From Hydnum rufescens UP504 (Eukaryota > Basidiomycota > Agaricomycetes > Cantharellales > Hydnaceae), in NCBI GenBank assembly GCA_014904985.1, contig MU129106.1, positions 44,971-108,970 of the forward strand: DNA of 64,000 bases, in the 5' to 3' direction. This document shows positions 46,020 through 57,388 of the stretch, in pieces. A program made the position numbers and the translations under genes. The notes beneath the pieces are model-generated. The model was not told the DNA's origin. It worked only from the letters and a program-made list of their open reading frames with translations, and ran no database searches. Numbering within the stretch: position 1 is the first letter of the stretch; each line of letters starts with the position of its first letter.

Positions 46020-49000
46020 ATGATGTCTATGCCCCAGACCCCGGGTGGACGCGGTGCTCCTCGTATGAGCGGAATTCCAACTCCAGGAGCTCGATCAACT
46101 AGCGGCATTCCGACCCCTGGTCGTCCGCGCTCGACTACACATGGCCAATCAGACAACCAATGGAGACCGTCTAATCCTTCCGAATTTTTGAACGATGCTG
46201 ACGCGATGAGAGCTCTCAATGAAGCCATTCGTGCCAATGACCCTGCACAACATAGACTGACCGCCGACTCCTTACTTAGTTCCGTGTCGAGTGACGCGTC
46301 TGGGCGGCGTTCAGCCGCTGGAAAACCCCCGTCTAGCTATATCGCTCCTCGCGCAAGTACGTCCTCGGCTGCATCCTCAAATTCAAACGCCGGGTTGCGC
46401 CCGAAGACACCTTCCTCAGCTGCTTCGTCTTCGTACCGAACCAGCCAAACCCCTCGATCTTCCACCACCAGCGTTAGTAGTCGTCCTGCAAGCCGTACTT
46501 CTGATGTATTCGGACGTACTCCAAGTCGTCAGAGCCAGCACCAGCCACCTCCAAATCGAGCATTGGACCTTGGCGACCTTGTTAGAATCGAATCCCTGGG
46601 AGTGGAAGGAGTGCTCCAATTCCTAGGCGAGACCGAATTTAAGGCTGGTGTCTGGGCTGGGGTTGAGCTTACTGGACAATATGCTGGAAAGGGTAAAAAT
46701 GATGGCACAGTAAACGGGTACGTTGATTCTGTCTTTTGATGGTCGGAGAACGTGCCGATTTCTTCTTTGTGGCAATTAGAATACGTTATTTTGATTGTGC
46801 GCCCCTGTGTGGTGTGTTCGTGGCGCCAACGAAGTTATCACGACCGGACCCTCGCCCGCCGTCTGTTGTATCCTCCTATGGCAGAGCCACCCCTTCCGGG
46901 CGCGTCACCCCATCCCTTCCGAATGGTGGGACCTTAAACCGACTTGGTATGTCCACATTTAAGACCCCCGAGCCCAAAATATCAGCAGGTTCTCGAGCGA
47001 GCAAATATATTGGTCTCACCGCAAAACAACTCTCTTCATCACGCGAAATGCCTGGGCCACGTATAGGATCTACAAGTCCCTCGCGATCCCCTGCACGGGC
47101 TGTAACATCTATTCACACGACGCCTAAAGCAACTGGACGGCCCTCGGCCCTCGGACTTCCTGGTCCAAAACCACGCCCATCCCTGGGCAGTTCGGTCACC
47201 GCGACACCCCGACCTACGCCTGGCATGACTCGAAGTCGAATAGTTCGCTCACCAGCCCCTGATCTCCCCCCAACGACCTTCCTCAATGGCTCTCCCAGTC
47301 GAATGATTCGTCCATCCGGGTCTGGACCTGGGCCGTTCGCTAAACCAATCACACCCACATTCAGCCAGACGAGTTCGGATACGTTTGTGGAAGAGCTTCC
47401 CCCCGAAAGCGGAAAGAGCGATGATTCGCGTGCGCTAGAAGCGAATGCTCGTGCACTAGAGGATAGGATCACGAAGTTGATTTCTGGAGCGATTTTAGCG
47501 AACGGCCTTGCATCGGATACATCCACGAGCGTGACAACATCTCCTGCACAATCGCAACCCACTTCTTTATTACCCGCTGGTCAGGTTCAACAGCTCCTCG
47601 CGAGAGTGGAGGAGCTCGAGCGTGTCAAGCAAGCTCCATCCCCACCCTCTACCACTCTACCTTCGCTCCCTTCTGAGACTGTACTGGCATTAGAGGCGGA
47701 GAAAGCCGCTGCCTTGGTCCAAGTCACCGCCCTCGAGGCTCAAGCTAACGCACGAGAAGCTTCAGCAAGAGAAGAGAAGGCAAAGCTCGAGTCCAAGCTT
47801 CGCACCGTGGAACAGATCACTAGTGATGTTCGGGCGCAGTTGGAGGGTAAAATAACACAGCTCTCCGCCCTTGAGGCAACAGTTCAGATACTCAAGACCG
47901 AAAACTCCAATAAGGATATGACCATCGCTGAATGCGGAGCTGCCCTCAACTCCGAGAAGGAAGCACTCAAAGTTCTGGAGGAAAAGATGACCAGGACAAC
48001 GGCAACGCTTCAGGAGGATAAAGCAGAATTGACTCTCCAGGTTGAAGAGCTCCGCCTGGCAGGACAGGTAAATCCAAAACATGGCGCTCTCAAGGGACCC
48101 AACGAACTGACACCTGTTTGTCAGGAAACAATCGCGCTCTATGAAGAACGACTTAGCAACAGTGAGGCGCATAGATACGAGCTGGAGGATGCTGTCAAGT
48201 CTCTCGAGGACCAGGTGAAAAAGAGCAGCGAGCCAATCTCGCCAGCTGTCATTGCCGCGCGAGCGACGACCGCAGCACAGATTGATAATCAAACGCTGCA
48301 TGAACAAGTGACTCACTTGCAGAAGAAAGTCTCCACCCTCGAAGAACAGCTGGACGATGCTCGGTCCGCCCAAGAACGTGATGAACAGGCCGTGATGACG
48401 AGGATCACCCGGTTCCGAGATAACGAGATTCAGTTTCGAAAGGACCTAGCCGAAGCCAGGAGACAGAATGATGAGATCAGCAAAGCCGAGGCCGTGGCTC
48501 GGGCCAGAGTGGAAGAAGTGACGGAGGCACTACGCGAGAGCGATCTAGCTCTAGAGGACGCAAGAGCCGAAATAGAGACCTTGAGAGTTGAAGTTTCTGT
48601 GAGTGCCACTTTCATATGGCGGGGAGCGCCCATTCGTTGACTTTCCGTTTCTCACAGTCGTTGGAAGCAGCACAGAGTGCGCATGCAACGGCGGATGCCT
48701 CGAGCGATGATCTCGTAGGTAAACTCAAAGTACAACTTGAAGACGCACAAGCCTCTCTCCGGAAGCAGCAGGATCACACTGGTTCCAATGATGCCCTCAA
48801 GGCCCAAGTTGCTGCTCTGAAGTCTGAGTTGAGCGAGGTGAGGACGATGACCAAATGCAGGTGTCGGCGTTTTTATACAATATTTCGCAGCTTCAACAGC
48901 GTTACGGAGATGCCCTGTCAACGGCGAAGGACTACGAGGCACGAATGTCGGACTTGGCACGCCAGGTTGATCAACGCACCACCGAACTCGAAGCGACACG

Positions 49001-50229
49001 AGCGAGCCCTTCGAGAGATTCACCGTCTTCTAAATACCCGAATGGACGAGACGAGAATTTGCGTGATCAAGTGACGGGTCTCAAGTGAGTGAACATTCTT
49101 CATGCCTTTTTTGTGATTATCTTTGGTGACTATGCATGTCATTTCAGGCACGTTGTCCAAGAGCTCACGAAAGAGAATGCAGTGCTCTCATCGAGTAATA
49201 AAGTACTCGACTCAGATAACAAGATGCTGCTTAATGAGACAGCAGAGCTCCGAGAAGTGCGTCACAATACTAGGCTCTTCGTTGGCAGCCTGTTGATCAT
49301 GTCCGCAGTCTCTAAAGCAACTGGAGGACACATTTGAGCAGAGCATTCTCAGGGAGCAGAAGGCGCTTGACGCTGCTGATAGTGATGCAAACAGTTCGCC
49401 TCTCCTTCAGGACGTTGCGACTCTGCGACAAACGGTGAAAGACGGGCAATCCCGACATGAGGTCTGATTTTTGACTCTTGTAGGATGCACGAACATCGTC
49501 TGACGACTAAGTGATCTAGCGTGAAATGGATCAAATGCGGAAGCAGTTAGCTGATATGGAGAAGAAACATGCGCGGACCGTTCATGATGTGCGATATTCT
49601 TCTCCGCTCTTGCCGTACCATGTTTCTCATCATATTCCATGTCACAGTTGAACAAAGAGATTTCCGAGCTCGAAAATCTTGTGGAAGCGAAGGTGTGGAT
49701 TTTGAGCCTATTGGTCTATGCGCCTCACTCATGCGGGTCTTTTGTTCTTTTGAAGATATATCGAGAAGTCGGTTGATATGTGCTGGTTACTTCGTGCAGT
49801 CCTTAACACTTTTTTTTTCTCGCCCCAGGACGACCTTGAGCGAGAGATCGAGCGCCTCAAGGAGAAGCTCTCTCGTCGAAACGCAAAAGCCAGTGGAGAA
49901 TCGATGCTATCAAGGAAACCTTCGTCCCAAATCAGTACCGAGAGTGAGCGATCATCAGCCACGTACGAGGCTCCCTCCGAGACAAATGTCTGTGAAGTGT
50001 GCGGGGAGAAAGGGCACGATTTGTTGACGTGCCACCTTGTCTTCAACGATTCCTCTGGGAAGATAAACGGTGCAAAACCAACCAGTCGTGACGACCTTTG
50101 GTGTGAAGATTGCGAGAGTCGGGGGTGAGCGGAATACCGACAGCTTTGATGCACAAGATGGGTTGTTGACATAATGCTTGATATAGGCACGTCACCGCCG
50201 ACTGCCCCCACTCCCAAGACGTGTTTTAG
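46020..50229 (+). CDS. CAP-Gly microtubule plus-end protein, CLIP-170/Bik1-like
   Basis: Start ATG 46020 (MMSMPQTPGGRGAPRMSGIP). A basic Ser/Pro-rich N-terminus leads to one CAP-Gly domain: LGDLVRIESLGVEGVLQFLG, GVWAGVELTGQ and the signature GKGKNDGTVNG. A short intron follows and then RYFDC. After a second Ser/Pro-rich region are more than 700 residues of coiled coil (ALEAQANAREASAREEKAKL, YEERLSNSEAHRYELEDAVK, THLQKKVSTLEEQLDDARSA). The end has two zinc knuckles, CEVCGEKGHDLLTC and CEDCESRGHVTADC, and the last residues are HSQDVF. CAP-Gly, long coiled coil and terminal knuckles define CLIP-170, Tip1 and Bik1, which track growing microtubule ends. The coiled-coil part has several introns between 48.6 and 49.9 kb, placed by eye. 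Confidence 0.9.
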
Positions 50230-51497
50230 TTATTGTTTCACGACGTAGTTCACGTTTGGTATTTGCGAGTGTACCCCCACTCCGTGCTTTTCCGATCTGT
50301 TCATTTTCGTGCACTCGTTTTGTTGATGCTTTGGGCCCTTCTGGGCCGGTACAGTCATATCCTTCGAACTTTTGTGTTTACCTGCTACCAATACCCTAAC
50401 GACACGTTATGTTTTCTCGATTGATTCCACGATTGAATCCACTCGCCAACATCGAATGAGGCATCCACCTCCGAACACGTCTGAGGGTCGGGAATATTAA
50501 ATTTAATTATGATAACACGCGCATGGGACCCAGAATCCATCATTGACCACAGATGTGGCTGTGACAACAATTGCAATTAGGGTACGTGAACATCGAACAG
50601 CGATGAGGCGTACAAGCATGAGTGGTAATGAGTTTGCCAACAACAGGGATGGACAAGTGTATACATTGTAGAGATAGGGTTGTAATGGGATGTCTCAGAT
50701 AATTTCTCTGAGAACGGCTAGACAGCTCAGACGGTTAGATCCGAATGAATACCCCCGGATGTAAACTGATTAGAGCTAAAAGGAATTTCCCGAGGTGTCT
50801 TTTCCTCCATTCTTTTTCTCGAAATAAGATACTCGCTCGTGTTTCACTTGCCCTGCTGCTATCTTTGCAACTCTGGACTGAGCTTATGGGGTGAGCCAGG
50901 TCTTTGCAATATGTTTCTTCGTGATGAGCAACACTTGCCGCCCCAGTCTTAGCCTTTATGGGTGGTGACGAACGGCAGAGCAAACAGCCAAACACTTTGC
51001 ACCACTGACCTTGTTCCATGTCTTGTGTCGTGTCCGATTCTTGTTGCTGACTGCATTCATTGAAACAGTCTCGATATTTATTGCGTTCTGGCTTTGGGTG
51101 AGTGCGTCCCCATCTCTCCCTCCTTTCTCCCGTGATGAGACTATCACACCAATACCGACTGCGACCTCTGGTTGCTGAGGATACATCATACAAAAACACT
51201 AAGAACAGCCAACTGAACTTATCGTCCCTTCTTATCTGTTTCGTTTTCTTGTCCACGGTGACTAACCAAGTGAATCCCCACATAGTACTACCTTCTCTCG
51301 GACAGTCTCTTCTCTTGATCCCTGTACATTGTGTAAATTGCTATCCTTGTGCAGGCCCATGCTGCAACCACCGCCGAACCAGAGAGATTGTTAGATATAT
51401 AATCCATAAGAGATGTAAACACACAATTTGGCTGACAGTAACGTGAATCTTGAGGCTTGAGGCACTTGATGTAAGTGTAGCATCTCTTATGATGTCG
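50230..51497. other. Intergenic, no protein gene recognised
   Basis: Open frames up to 182 codons (minus strand, 50735-51283) have unconvincing translations, with no family resemblance. Box-C-like GTGATGA occurs at about 50916 and 51132 with CTGA downstream, but without convincing terminal stems, so I do not call snoRNAs. The rest appears to be 3' sequence of the CLIP-170-like gene and unique DNA. Confidence 0.4.
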
Positions 51498-51575
51498 ACT
51501 AGTGTTGCCGCGACTCGACTTGGCTCGACTTGGACTGACTTTCAGGCGACTCCGTGCGACTGCTGAAGGACTTGG
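51498..51575. repeat. CGACTTGG-type satellite fragment at right edge of gene island
   Basis: GCGACTCGACTTGGCTCGAC, then TTGGACTGACTTTCAGGCGA and CTCCGTGCGACTGC repeat the same motif as 6680-6930. It borders the retrotransposon directly. Confidence 0.55.
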
Positions 51576-51610
51576 CTTATCACCGAAGCCAAGCCAAATT
51601 TAGGACTGGG

Positions 51611-51731
51611 CTAGCGAGTCTGGATTGTTCTATCGTTGTATCACCAAGAATTGTTATCACTACTAGCGTGGTTGTGTGAGAGAGTTGCGAAGCAACTCTC
51701 GGTGCATGAGTGTCGCCGGATCTGACTGTGC
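51611..51731 (-). repeat. Outer B2 repeat of the YR retrotransposon
   Basis: Begins CTAGCGAGTCTGGATTGTTC and ends CGCCGGATCTGACTGTGC. It matches 51947-52058 except for three base changes and an 8 bp insertion, ATGAGTGT. It includes the small inverted repeat GAGAGTTGCGAAGCAACTCTC, the kind of hairpin a recombinase could use. Confidence 0.85.
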
Positions 51732-51790
51732 GGGTGGGTGGGATCACTCGCGACTCTCACGACTTGGCTAATAGTGGGGTGGGTGGGGGG

Positions 51791-51944
51791 AAAGAACGGT
51801 CGGCGACTCTAGCAGTAGCTATCTCCTGAGGTCGTCGTGCAGCTCGGCCTCCGGATGCAACGCCCGGTTCGAGCCGACTCATCACTCCTCCATTCGCCAG
51901 CCTCCACTCTTCCGTTGTCGTGCCTTTGGACTCAAGAGTGATAT
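51791..51944 (-). repeat. A2 repeat of the YR retrotransposon
   Basis: Matches 57389-57543 in the same orientation with about seven substitutions, mostly C/T or G/A. Starts AAAGAACGGTCGGCGACTCT and ends CAAGAGTGATATA. It directly adjoins B1, as expected for the B1-A2 junction of a Ngaro element. Confidence 0.88.
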
Positions 51945-51946
51945 AG

Positions 51947-52058
51947 CTAGCGAGTCTGGATTGTTCTATTGTCGTATCACCAAGAATTGTTATCACTACT
52001 AGTGTGGTTGTGTGAGAGAGTTGCGAAGCAACTCTCGGTGCGCCGGATCTGACTGTGC
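51947..52058 (-). repeat. Inner B1 repeat of the YR retrotransposon
   Basis: Second copy of the B repeat, next to the 3' end of the recombinase gene. It also holds GAGAGTTGCGAAGCAACTCTC. In DIRS/Ngaro models the B1-A2 junction templates formation of a circular intermediate. Confidence 0.86.
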
Positions 52059-52161
52059 ACCCCAAACAGCTGGTGCGCCAAACCATAGTCAGGTCCGGCA
52101 GGAATGCGCTATCACCCCAAACAGCACCAGAGGGTTATATTCGTGTTCATTACCCATTGCT

Positions 52162-53499
52162 CTACTTCTTTGGCCGCTTAGCCCTACTCGTTACTATTGC
52201 TGTGCTGCTGTGGCTGCGTATGCGCGCCTCTTGTATTTCCTTCCACCTTGCCACCAAAATAGGATCTGTTTCCTCAAAGTAAGCTTCCATTGAGGTGTCC
52301 ACCCTAACTCGTGCTGCTGCCTCGTGTATATGCTGGGGAATGATGGACTGGAGGTTCCTCCAGTAGAGGTAAAAGGCATCTGAGCTCCACCGGCCCAGTT
52401 TCTGGACGATCTGGATGTCGGTTCCGCGCTCCAGCAAGAATGTCGTGCCTCCAATGCGGAAGCTATGGCCAGATGGTGCCTCCAGGCCTGCACTGCGCCA
52501 GATGCTTGAGAAATGGTCCATTATCCTTCGTTTCACGGGGGGTTCCCAGCCTGTTGCGGTCTCATAGGCAAAGAAATGGCCATGAGGGGGAACATCACAG
52601 TTGATCTCAAGGTGCCTCTCAATTGCGCGGTAAGGGCAGGTTGGTCCATCCTCGTAGGTGAGAATGAGCTCTGCACCCCGCATTTGGGCAGTTTTGGTCC
52701 AAGGGATATGAAGAGACATTGACTTGACTGTCCCAGACTCTTGCCGTTGAAGTCTGGCGCCGCGCTGGACGTGATGGTCAGCTTGGAAGGCATTCTTGGC
52801 AGGGACTGTCACTTCTCCTAGTCTCAGGAGGCCATGGAAGGCAGAGCAAGCAATTGCCCAGCAGGCTGCATCATAGGTGTTGCAGAAATCCATTTGGCGG
52901 TAAATTGCGTGAAGGTGAGGGATAGTGACTGGGGGGCGGGGATCCCTTAGTGATGACTTGGGTGCGAGTTTCTTGCACCCTGCCAGAATGAGGGCTATGT
53001 GTGGGCTTCCACCATGCCAGGGGACATCATGGTATCTGTGCCAGGCTGCCAGCCCTGAGAACCAGCTTTTGACAGCTGCCTCACCGACTACCCCTGCCGT
53101 ATCTGCCATGAAACAGCCTAAGAGGATTTCGTCCCCTGGTAGTCGTTTTTGTTCCACAATTTCATTGTTGTCTGCCCACTCAATCCACCGAAGCAGGCCA
53201 GTGGCGTAAGTCTGGTGGGTAGACCTCTCGAGGGCATGCTGCATCACCCACTGGACCTTCCCGAGGGCTAATGCCTGGTCTGGGTAGTGGAGAATCAAAT
53301 CTGCTCTTTTGGCTACCACCTGTGGTGAGACCCAACAAAACATTCGGTGTTCAGCTCGGACCCATGGCTGGAAAGCTGATGGTTGGGGAGCTGGCCGGCC
53401 ACCTCTTGGTTTTTGGCCTACTGACATTGGTATAGGATAAACTGTAAAGGAACCAGTCTGCTGAAAGAGCACCCTATCTATAGGCAAAAGGGAAAACAA
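52162..53499 (-). CDS. Tyrosine recombinase (YR) of the retrotransposon
   Basis: 445 residues, open from MFSLLPIDRVLF to the stop without breaks. Integrates the circular cDNA by site-specific recombination. The N-terminal core-binding part has TYATGLLRWIEWADNNEI. The catalytic part shows AFHGLLRLGEVTV (first Arg), HSFRIGGTTFLLERGTDIQI (His-x-x-Arg) and WSSDAFYLYWRN (Tyr nucleophile), the R-H-R-Y set of phage-integrase-type enzymes. The C-terminus after EAYFEETDP is short and basic. It follows the RT-RNase H gene with about 15 bp between stop and start, so it could be made from the same transcript. The reading frame is intact. Confidence 0.9.
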   Translation of the reverse strand: MFSLLPIDRVLFQQTGSFTVYPIPMSVGQKPRGGRPAPQPSAFQPWVRAEHRMFCWVSPQVVAKRADLILHYPDQALALGKVQWVMQHALERSTHQTYATGLLRWIEWADNNEIVEQKRLPGDEILLGCFMADTAGVVGEAAVKSWFSGLAAWHRYHDVPWHGGSPHIALILAGCKKLAPKSSLRDPRPPVTIPHLHAIYRQMDFCNTYDAACWAIACSAFHGLLRLGEVTVPAKNAFQADHHVQRGARLQRQESGTVKSMSLHIPWTKTAQMRGAELILTYEDGPTCPYRAIERHLEINCDVPPHGHFFAYETATGWEPPVKRRIMDHFSSIWRSAGLEAPSGHSFRIGGTTFLLERGTDIQIVQKLGRWSSDAFYLYWRNLQSIIPQHIHEAAARVRVDTSMEAYFEETDPILVARWKEIQEARIRSHSSTAIVTSRAKRPKK

Positions 53500-53516
53500 G
53501 GAATGAATTAAATCCG

Positions 53517-56000
53517 TTAGGACTGATTATACTTCAAAAAGGAAGGGACGAGTTCCATCGGGATCTCAAAATGGTTGGAAAGCCTCTCCAACCCACCAAA
53601 ATCTCCCCTGGATACCTGATCTGCTGGGTTTGCTGCGCTGGCCACATATTCCACCTGAATATCGAAATTTGCCTGGCTGCAAACCTCCCAGCCACGTTGT
53701 ACTGCCTCATTAGACCATGAATTGCTGGCTGCGGCCTCGATTGAAGGCTCCATTTGCTCCCTGGTTGTCGGCTAAGACCTTTACCAACTGCCCTTGGGCG
53801 CCATGAGTGCACAGCCACCTAATTGCAAATTCAATTGCAATGCTCTCGGCACCGCCGATGTCGCGCCCCCCCCTCCCTAGGGTGCCTGGCTTCCATTTCC
53901 AAGCCTTATAACAGTCCTTGACACGTAGTCCAATCCCCCAGCCTGAGGAGGCATCCACTGATATACCATAGTCCATTGGCATGCCATGGCCACTCAGGTT
54001 GCGAAAGACTCCTGGCTGTGAGAGCTGGTCGGTCCACCAGCGGATGTCATGGAGTGCTGAATTTGGGATTGTGTGCATCGTGTGTGGTGACTGGAATCCA
54101 TTCATGAAGCGTTGGATTGCAAGGAGGTGAGAACAGCCTTGGAAATACACAAAGGTGATGTGCATGAGGCAGCCATGGAGCTGGAGGATTGGTCGCAGTT
54201 TGGTCTTCTGGTTGACCGCAGACAGGAGTGCCTCCCCACAGGCAAGGTACTTCAGGCACTTATTTTCTGGTAATGAGACTCGTCGGAGGTAATAGTCCCA
54301 CAGGAAACCTATGTACACCTGTTCAAAGGCGAAAGGTAGCCATTTGGATGCTGCCCAGGGAACTCCCAAATCCTGTGTGATAAATTCCACATCTTCGAGT
54401 GTGTAACCATATGTCCAAGTTCGGATTGCTATGCCCTCAGCTTCTAGTCTCGCTGCCTTCGGCTCCTGAAACTTCCACTGGGTGTGCGGCTCGGGCTAAT
54501 TCCTGGGGGGTGTCGAACGATACCGGGACAACCTGGGATGCGAAAGTGCCGGGCATGCATCGACCGGGGGGAAAGGTTGGGGGTGAGGATGATGTCGGGG
54601 AAGTCTGTAGGGGGGGATTGATGAATTTGAAGTCATCCACCCACTTCATGATGGGGCCTATCCCATTTGCGAGCAGGATGTCACGGACAGGCTCTAGGAC
54701 AGCACCACAGATTCCTGCCCCTGGCCGTACCCCAAATGGCACAACATGATTCACATAGAAATTCCCATCAAGGCCTCGCTGGACCAGCCACCACTTGTCT
54801 GCAGGTACAATAGGGCACTGCCTGTATGCTGCATCGATGTCACTGACTGCTGCCATCGTCCCCTGGTCACATGACATGATCTATGTGTGCCAATTGATAT
54901 ATCGTTAGGTACACTGTATCTGGGCCTTTCCCCATGCTCGAGATGAGTGCCATGAGTGACCATTGGGCCAGTGCTCTGCAAGCCACTGCACCCACTGACC
55001 AGAAGAGAAAAACAGCTACTCGACAACAAAGACACCCTCACTCACTCGGAGCTATTGGGGCGAGTACTGGTGAAGCAGTCCTTGAGCAAGGAGGAACTAC
55101 GGGTCCACACTAACAGTGCTGGAGACCCCTGCTTGAACGATTCCCATCAGGAGTGATCTGGCTGATGGCCGGAGATCTCGTTCACTCACTATGCCCTTGT
55201 CAACCCCCTCGGGTGATTCAGGAACACAAGGGAAACTCCGCCTGAAGCCGAGAGTGCTCATGTAGGACTCACCCCCCTCCCCCTTTTTACATATGAAAGG
55301 AGAGGTGGGGTGGGGGGTGCACTGATAGTGCCACCACTGTGTCCTCATAATGTACAGAAAGGAAAGGGCAAAGGCGAAGGTAGGGAAGGTACCTGATCAA
55401 AGGAGAGACTGACTCATCGTAGGCTGCAAGCTTCTCTGCCCCATCCCAGATAGTGGGGTAATCATCCAGATCAAGTAGGTCATTCACGGAAATCCCCTGT
55501 GTGTCTGCTGCAGAGCAGTCAATGATGAGACGGTACTTCACCACTGATGCAGGTTGACCTGGGACGTGAGGTTTCTCGACTATGTCCAGCGGTGAGCAGA
55601 AAAAGTGGCCATATGTCGTGACCACCTCGTCGAAGGTATATGGGCCTGCCAGTTTGCCTTTTGAGAGTTCGTCTGAAATGTATTTATTTACAAAGTCTTC
55701 TTGTAGGAAGGCTCCAGACCGATTATTGGGGGGGGAAGATTTCAAAAGTGGGGGGAGTGGTCGAGATAAGGACAGTGGGAAATGATACTTCAGCCAATTT
55801 GTGACATGAGGATGTTTTGTAAGTAGGTTATGGTGGGAAAGGGCGGCCTCGAAGCGATGTGCCCGAAACTGTGTCACAACACGCGCCTTCTCCTCAGCAT
55901 GATGCTGCTCGGGCCCCATGGCTCTGGCTCCCACAAATTGAGCACTCGTGGAGAGCCTGGCAGTTGGGTTTCGCACAAGGACGTCTGATGTGTCCATAAT
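53517..56000 (-). pseudogene. Reverse transcriptase-RNase H of the YR retrotransposon, intron-containing and frame-broken
   Basis: Read on the minus strand. The RT begins in a frame overlapping the end of gag (EKARVVTQFRAHRFEAALSH), then SVVKYRLIIDCSAADTQGIS and DYPTIWDGAEKLAAY. A 512 bp segment with a GTACCT donor (55392) and CACATAG acceptor (54881) interrupts it. It resumes MAAVSDIDAAYRQCPIVPAD, NHVVPFGVRPGAGICGAV and IMKWVDDFKFINPP; VDD is the catalytic box of DIRS-type RTs. After a frame change near 54510 (37 bp micro-intron or indel), thumb and RNase H follow: YGISVDASSGWGIGL, GGAESIAIEFAIRW, VKVLADNQGANGAFN, giving Asp-Glu-Asp. Another frame change near 53705 separates GRSQQFMV from NEAVQRGWEV, and the end is ANPADQVSRGDFGG. 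Breaks suggest recent inactivation or assembly errors. Confidence 0.85.
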
Positions 56001-57312
56001 AACAGTATTCCCTCGTGTCCGAGATGTGGAGCACTTTGCCATTCGTGGCACTGGAGCGGAGGGGGTCCCCACTTTTCGTATTGGAGGCTCGGCACTCCAG
56101 GGCCTTGTGACCTGCCCTCCCACAGCACCAGCAACGAGCCTCAGGGCTTGCACGCTCGTTGCTCCCTCGAAAGGGATTCATGTTGTTGCGTTGGAGAGGG
56201 GAAGGAGTGATGGGAGTCGAAAGGTTATTGTATGAGGGCTTGCAGTCAGCTGGTCGTGATAATGGATCGAAACGGAAGGAGCTACGGTCCTGAGGCACCC
56301 GTAGTTGCGACTGGTGCAGCTGGTCAGTGTCCCTTGCAACTCGGTGAGATAACGATTGGAGACGGTCCTGGTTGTATGACACCATCGCATCCTGCACCTC
56401 TCTCTCTAGGTCTGCGTCGGCGAACCGAAATGGACTCATGAAGAATTTTCGTCGCAGTGTGTGCTCCGCTCTCGCCAGCACTGCAAAATTGAAGTCCCAG
56501 AGGGAGTGGCCCATGATAAACTGGTATAGGTGATGGAAGTTCTCAACTGTCAGCTCATCTGCCACCCCCTCCATCTGGAGGAGCTGCAAAAAGTGGGTTT
56601 GTGCCTCGACCCACTCATGCTTTGGGAGGTTGCGATCACGTGCGTCACTATTCGTATCATCTACATACTCTGCCTTGACTAGGCCAAGCCCACCCTCCAC
56701 CACTCGGGTGACCTTCTTGATTGTCTGATCATTCAGCGCATAGTCCCGATATTGGCTGGCGGTCATGTCGGCAAAAGGGACAAAGAAACCTTTCCGGGCT
56801 GTACAAAGTATGATTTCCGGTATTATACCTGAATGGCTGACAGCTTTCGCAGAGACGTAGTTAGCTGCTGATAGGGCGTGCTTCTTCTCCGATTTCATTG
56901 GCGATGCACTTGTCGAGATTGCTGCCATGGCTGCAGCTGTGGCGGCTGTCACTGTCTCCGCCATGATCCTTTCTATTAGAGCCTGGACACCTGGTGGCAT
57001 CCCTGTTGTGGTGGCCGCACCATTGCCTGCCAATGAGGCTTCCAAGGTCGCAATGACACCATTTAGTGCCTCGCGCTCAGCCTGGTAGTCTCGTTCATTC
57101 TGCTCATGGCGGGTCCGCTCAGTGGCCAGTTCCGTCTGGAGACGTCGGTGTTCGGCTTGTGCCTGTGCCAACTCGCTGACTGCACTCCCTGCATTACTCT
57201 GTCCTTGGTCGGCTTGGGGTTGAGGCGCAACACCCAGCAACGAACTAGGACCAGGTGGTAGTGGCGGGATGATGGTCTGCGCACCAGCTTTGGTTATGCC
57301 TTGCAAGGTCAT
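55894..57312 (-). CDS. Gag-like protein of the YR retrotransposon
   Basis: 472 residues, continuous. It opens MTLQGITKAGAQTIIPPLPP, followed by a Gln/Glu coiled coil (SELAQAQAEHRRLQTELATE) and an Ala-rich segment. The central part (KHEWVEAQTHFLQLLQMEGV, FIMGHSLWDFNFAVLARAEH, LRRKFFMSPFRFADADLERE) is a helical capsid-like region seen in basidiomycete retroelements. Near the C-terminus are a zinc knuckle, CWCCGRAGHKALEC (CX2CX4HX4C), and a second Cys/His segment, CSICGSQSHGARAASC. These bind element RNA. The RT frame starts before gag ends, so RT is probably reached by frameshift or from an overlapping ORF. Confidence 0.82.
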   Translation of the reverse strand: MTLQGITKAGAQTIIPPLPPGPSSLLGVAPQPQADQGQSNAGSAVSELAQAQAEHRRLQTELATERTRHEQNERDYQAEREALNGVIATLEASLAGNGAATTTGMPPGVQALIERIMAETVTAATAAAMAAISTSASPMKSEKKHALSAANYVSAKAVSHSGIIPEIILCTARKGFFVPFADMTASQYRDYALNDQTIKKVTRVVEGGLGLVKAEYVDDTNSDARDRNLPKHEWVEAQTHFLQLLQMEGVADELTVENFHHLYQFIMGHSLWDFNFAVLARAEHTLRRKFFMSPFRFADADLEREVQDAMVSYNQDRLQSLSHRVARDTDQLHQSQLRVPQDRSSFRFDPLSRPADCKPSYNNLSTPITPSPLQRNNMNPFRGSNERASPEARCWCCGRAGHKALECRASNTKSGDPLRSSATNGKVLHISDTREYCYYGHIRRPCAKPNCQALHECSICGSQSHGARAASC

Positions 57313-57388
57313 GTTCTCTGTGATAAATGTAACTTGAACGATAGTCGTCTTAGAGGATCCTTAGGGAAAACGATAAAGAACGGAAGCT

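Noticed and set aside
50915..51180. Possible box C/D snoRNAs (GTGATGA with CTGA downstream)
   Set aside because: Spacing is atypical for at least one, terminal stems are weak and no guide could be matched.
50735..51283. 182-codon minus-strand open frame as a gene
   Set aside because: Translation resembles no family, has no supporting introns or neighbours, and its composition looks like chance.
51790..51895. tRNA gene suggested by GGTTCGAGCC and GTCGGC/GCCGAC pairing in the A repeat
   Set aside because: The T-arm does not pair and no anticodon arm fits; present in both A repeats as part of the retrotransposon.
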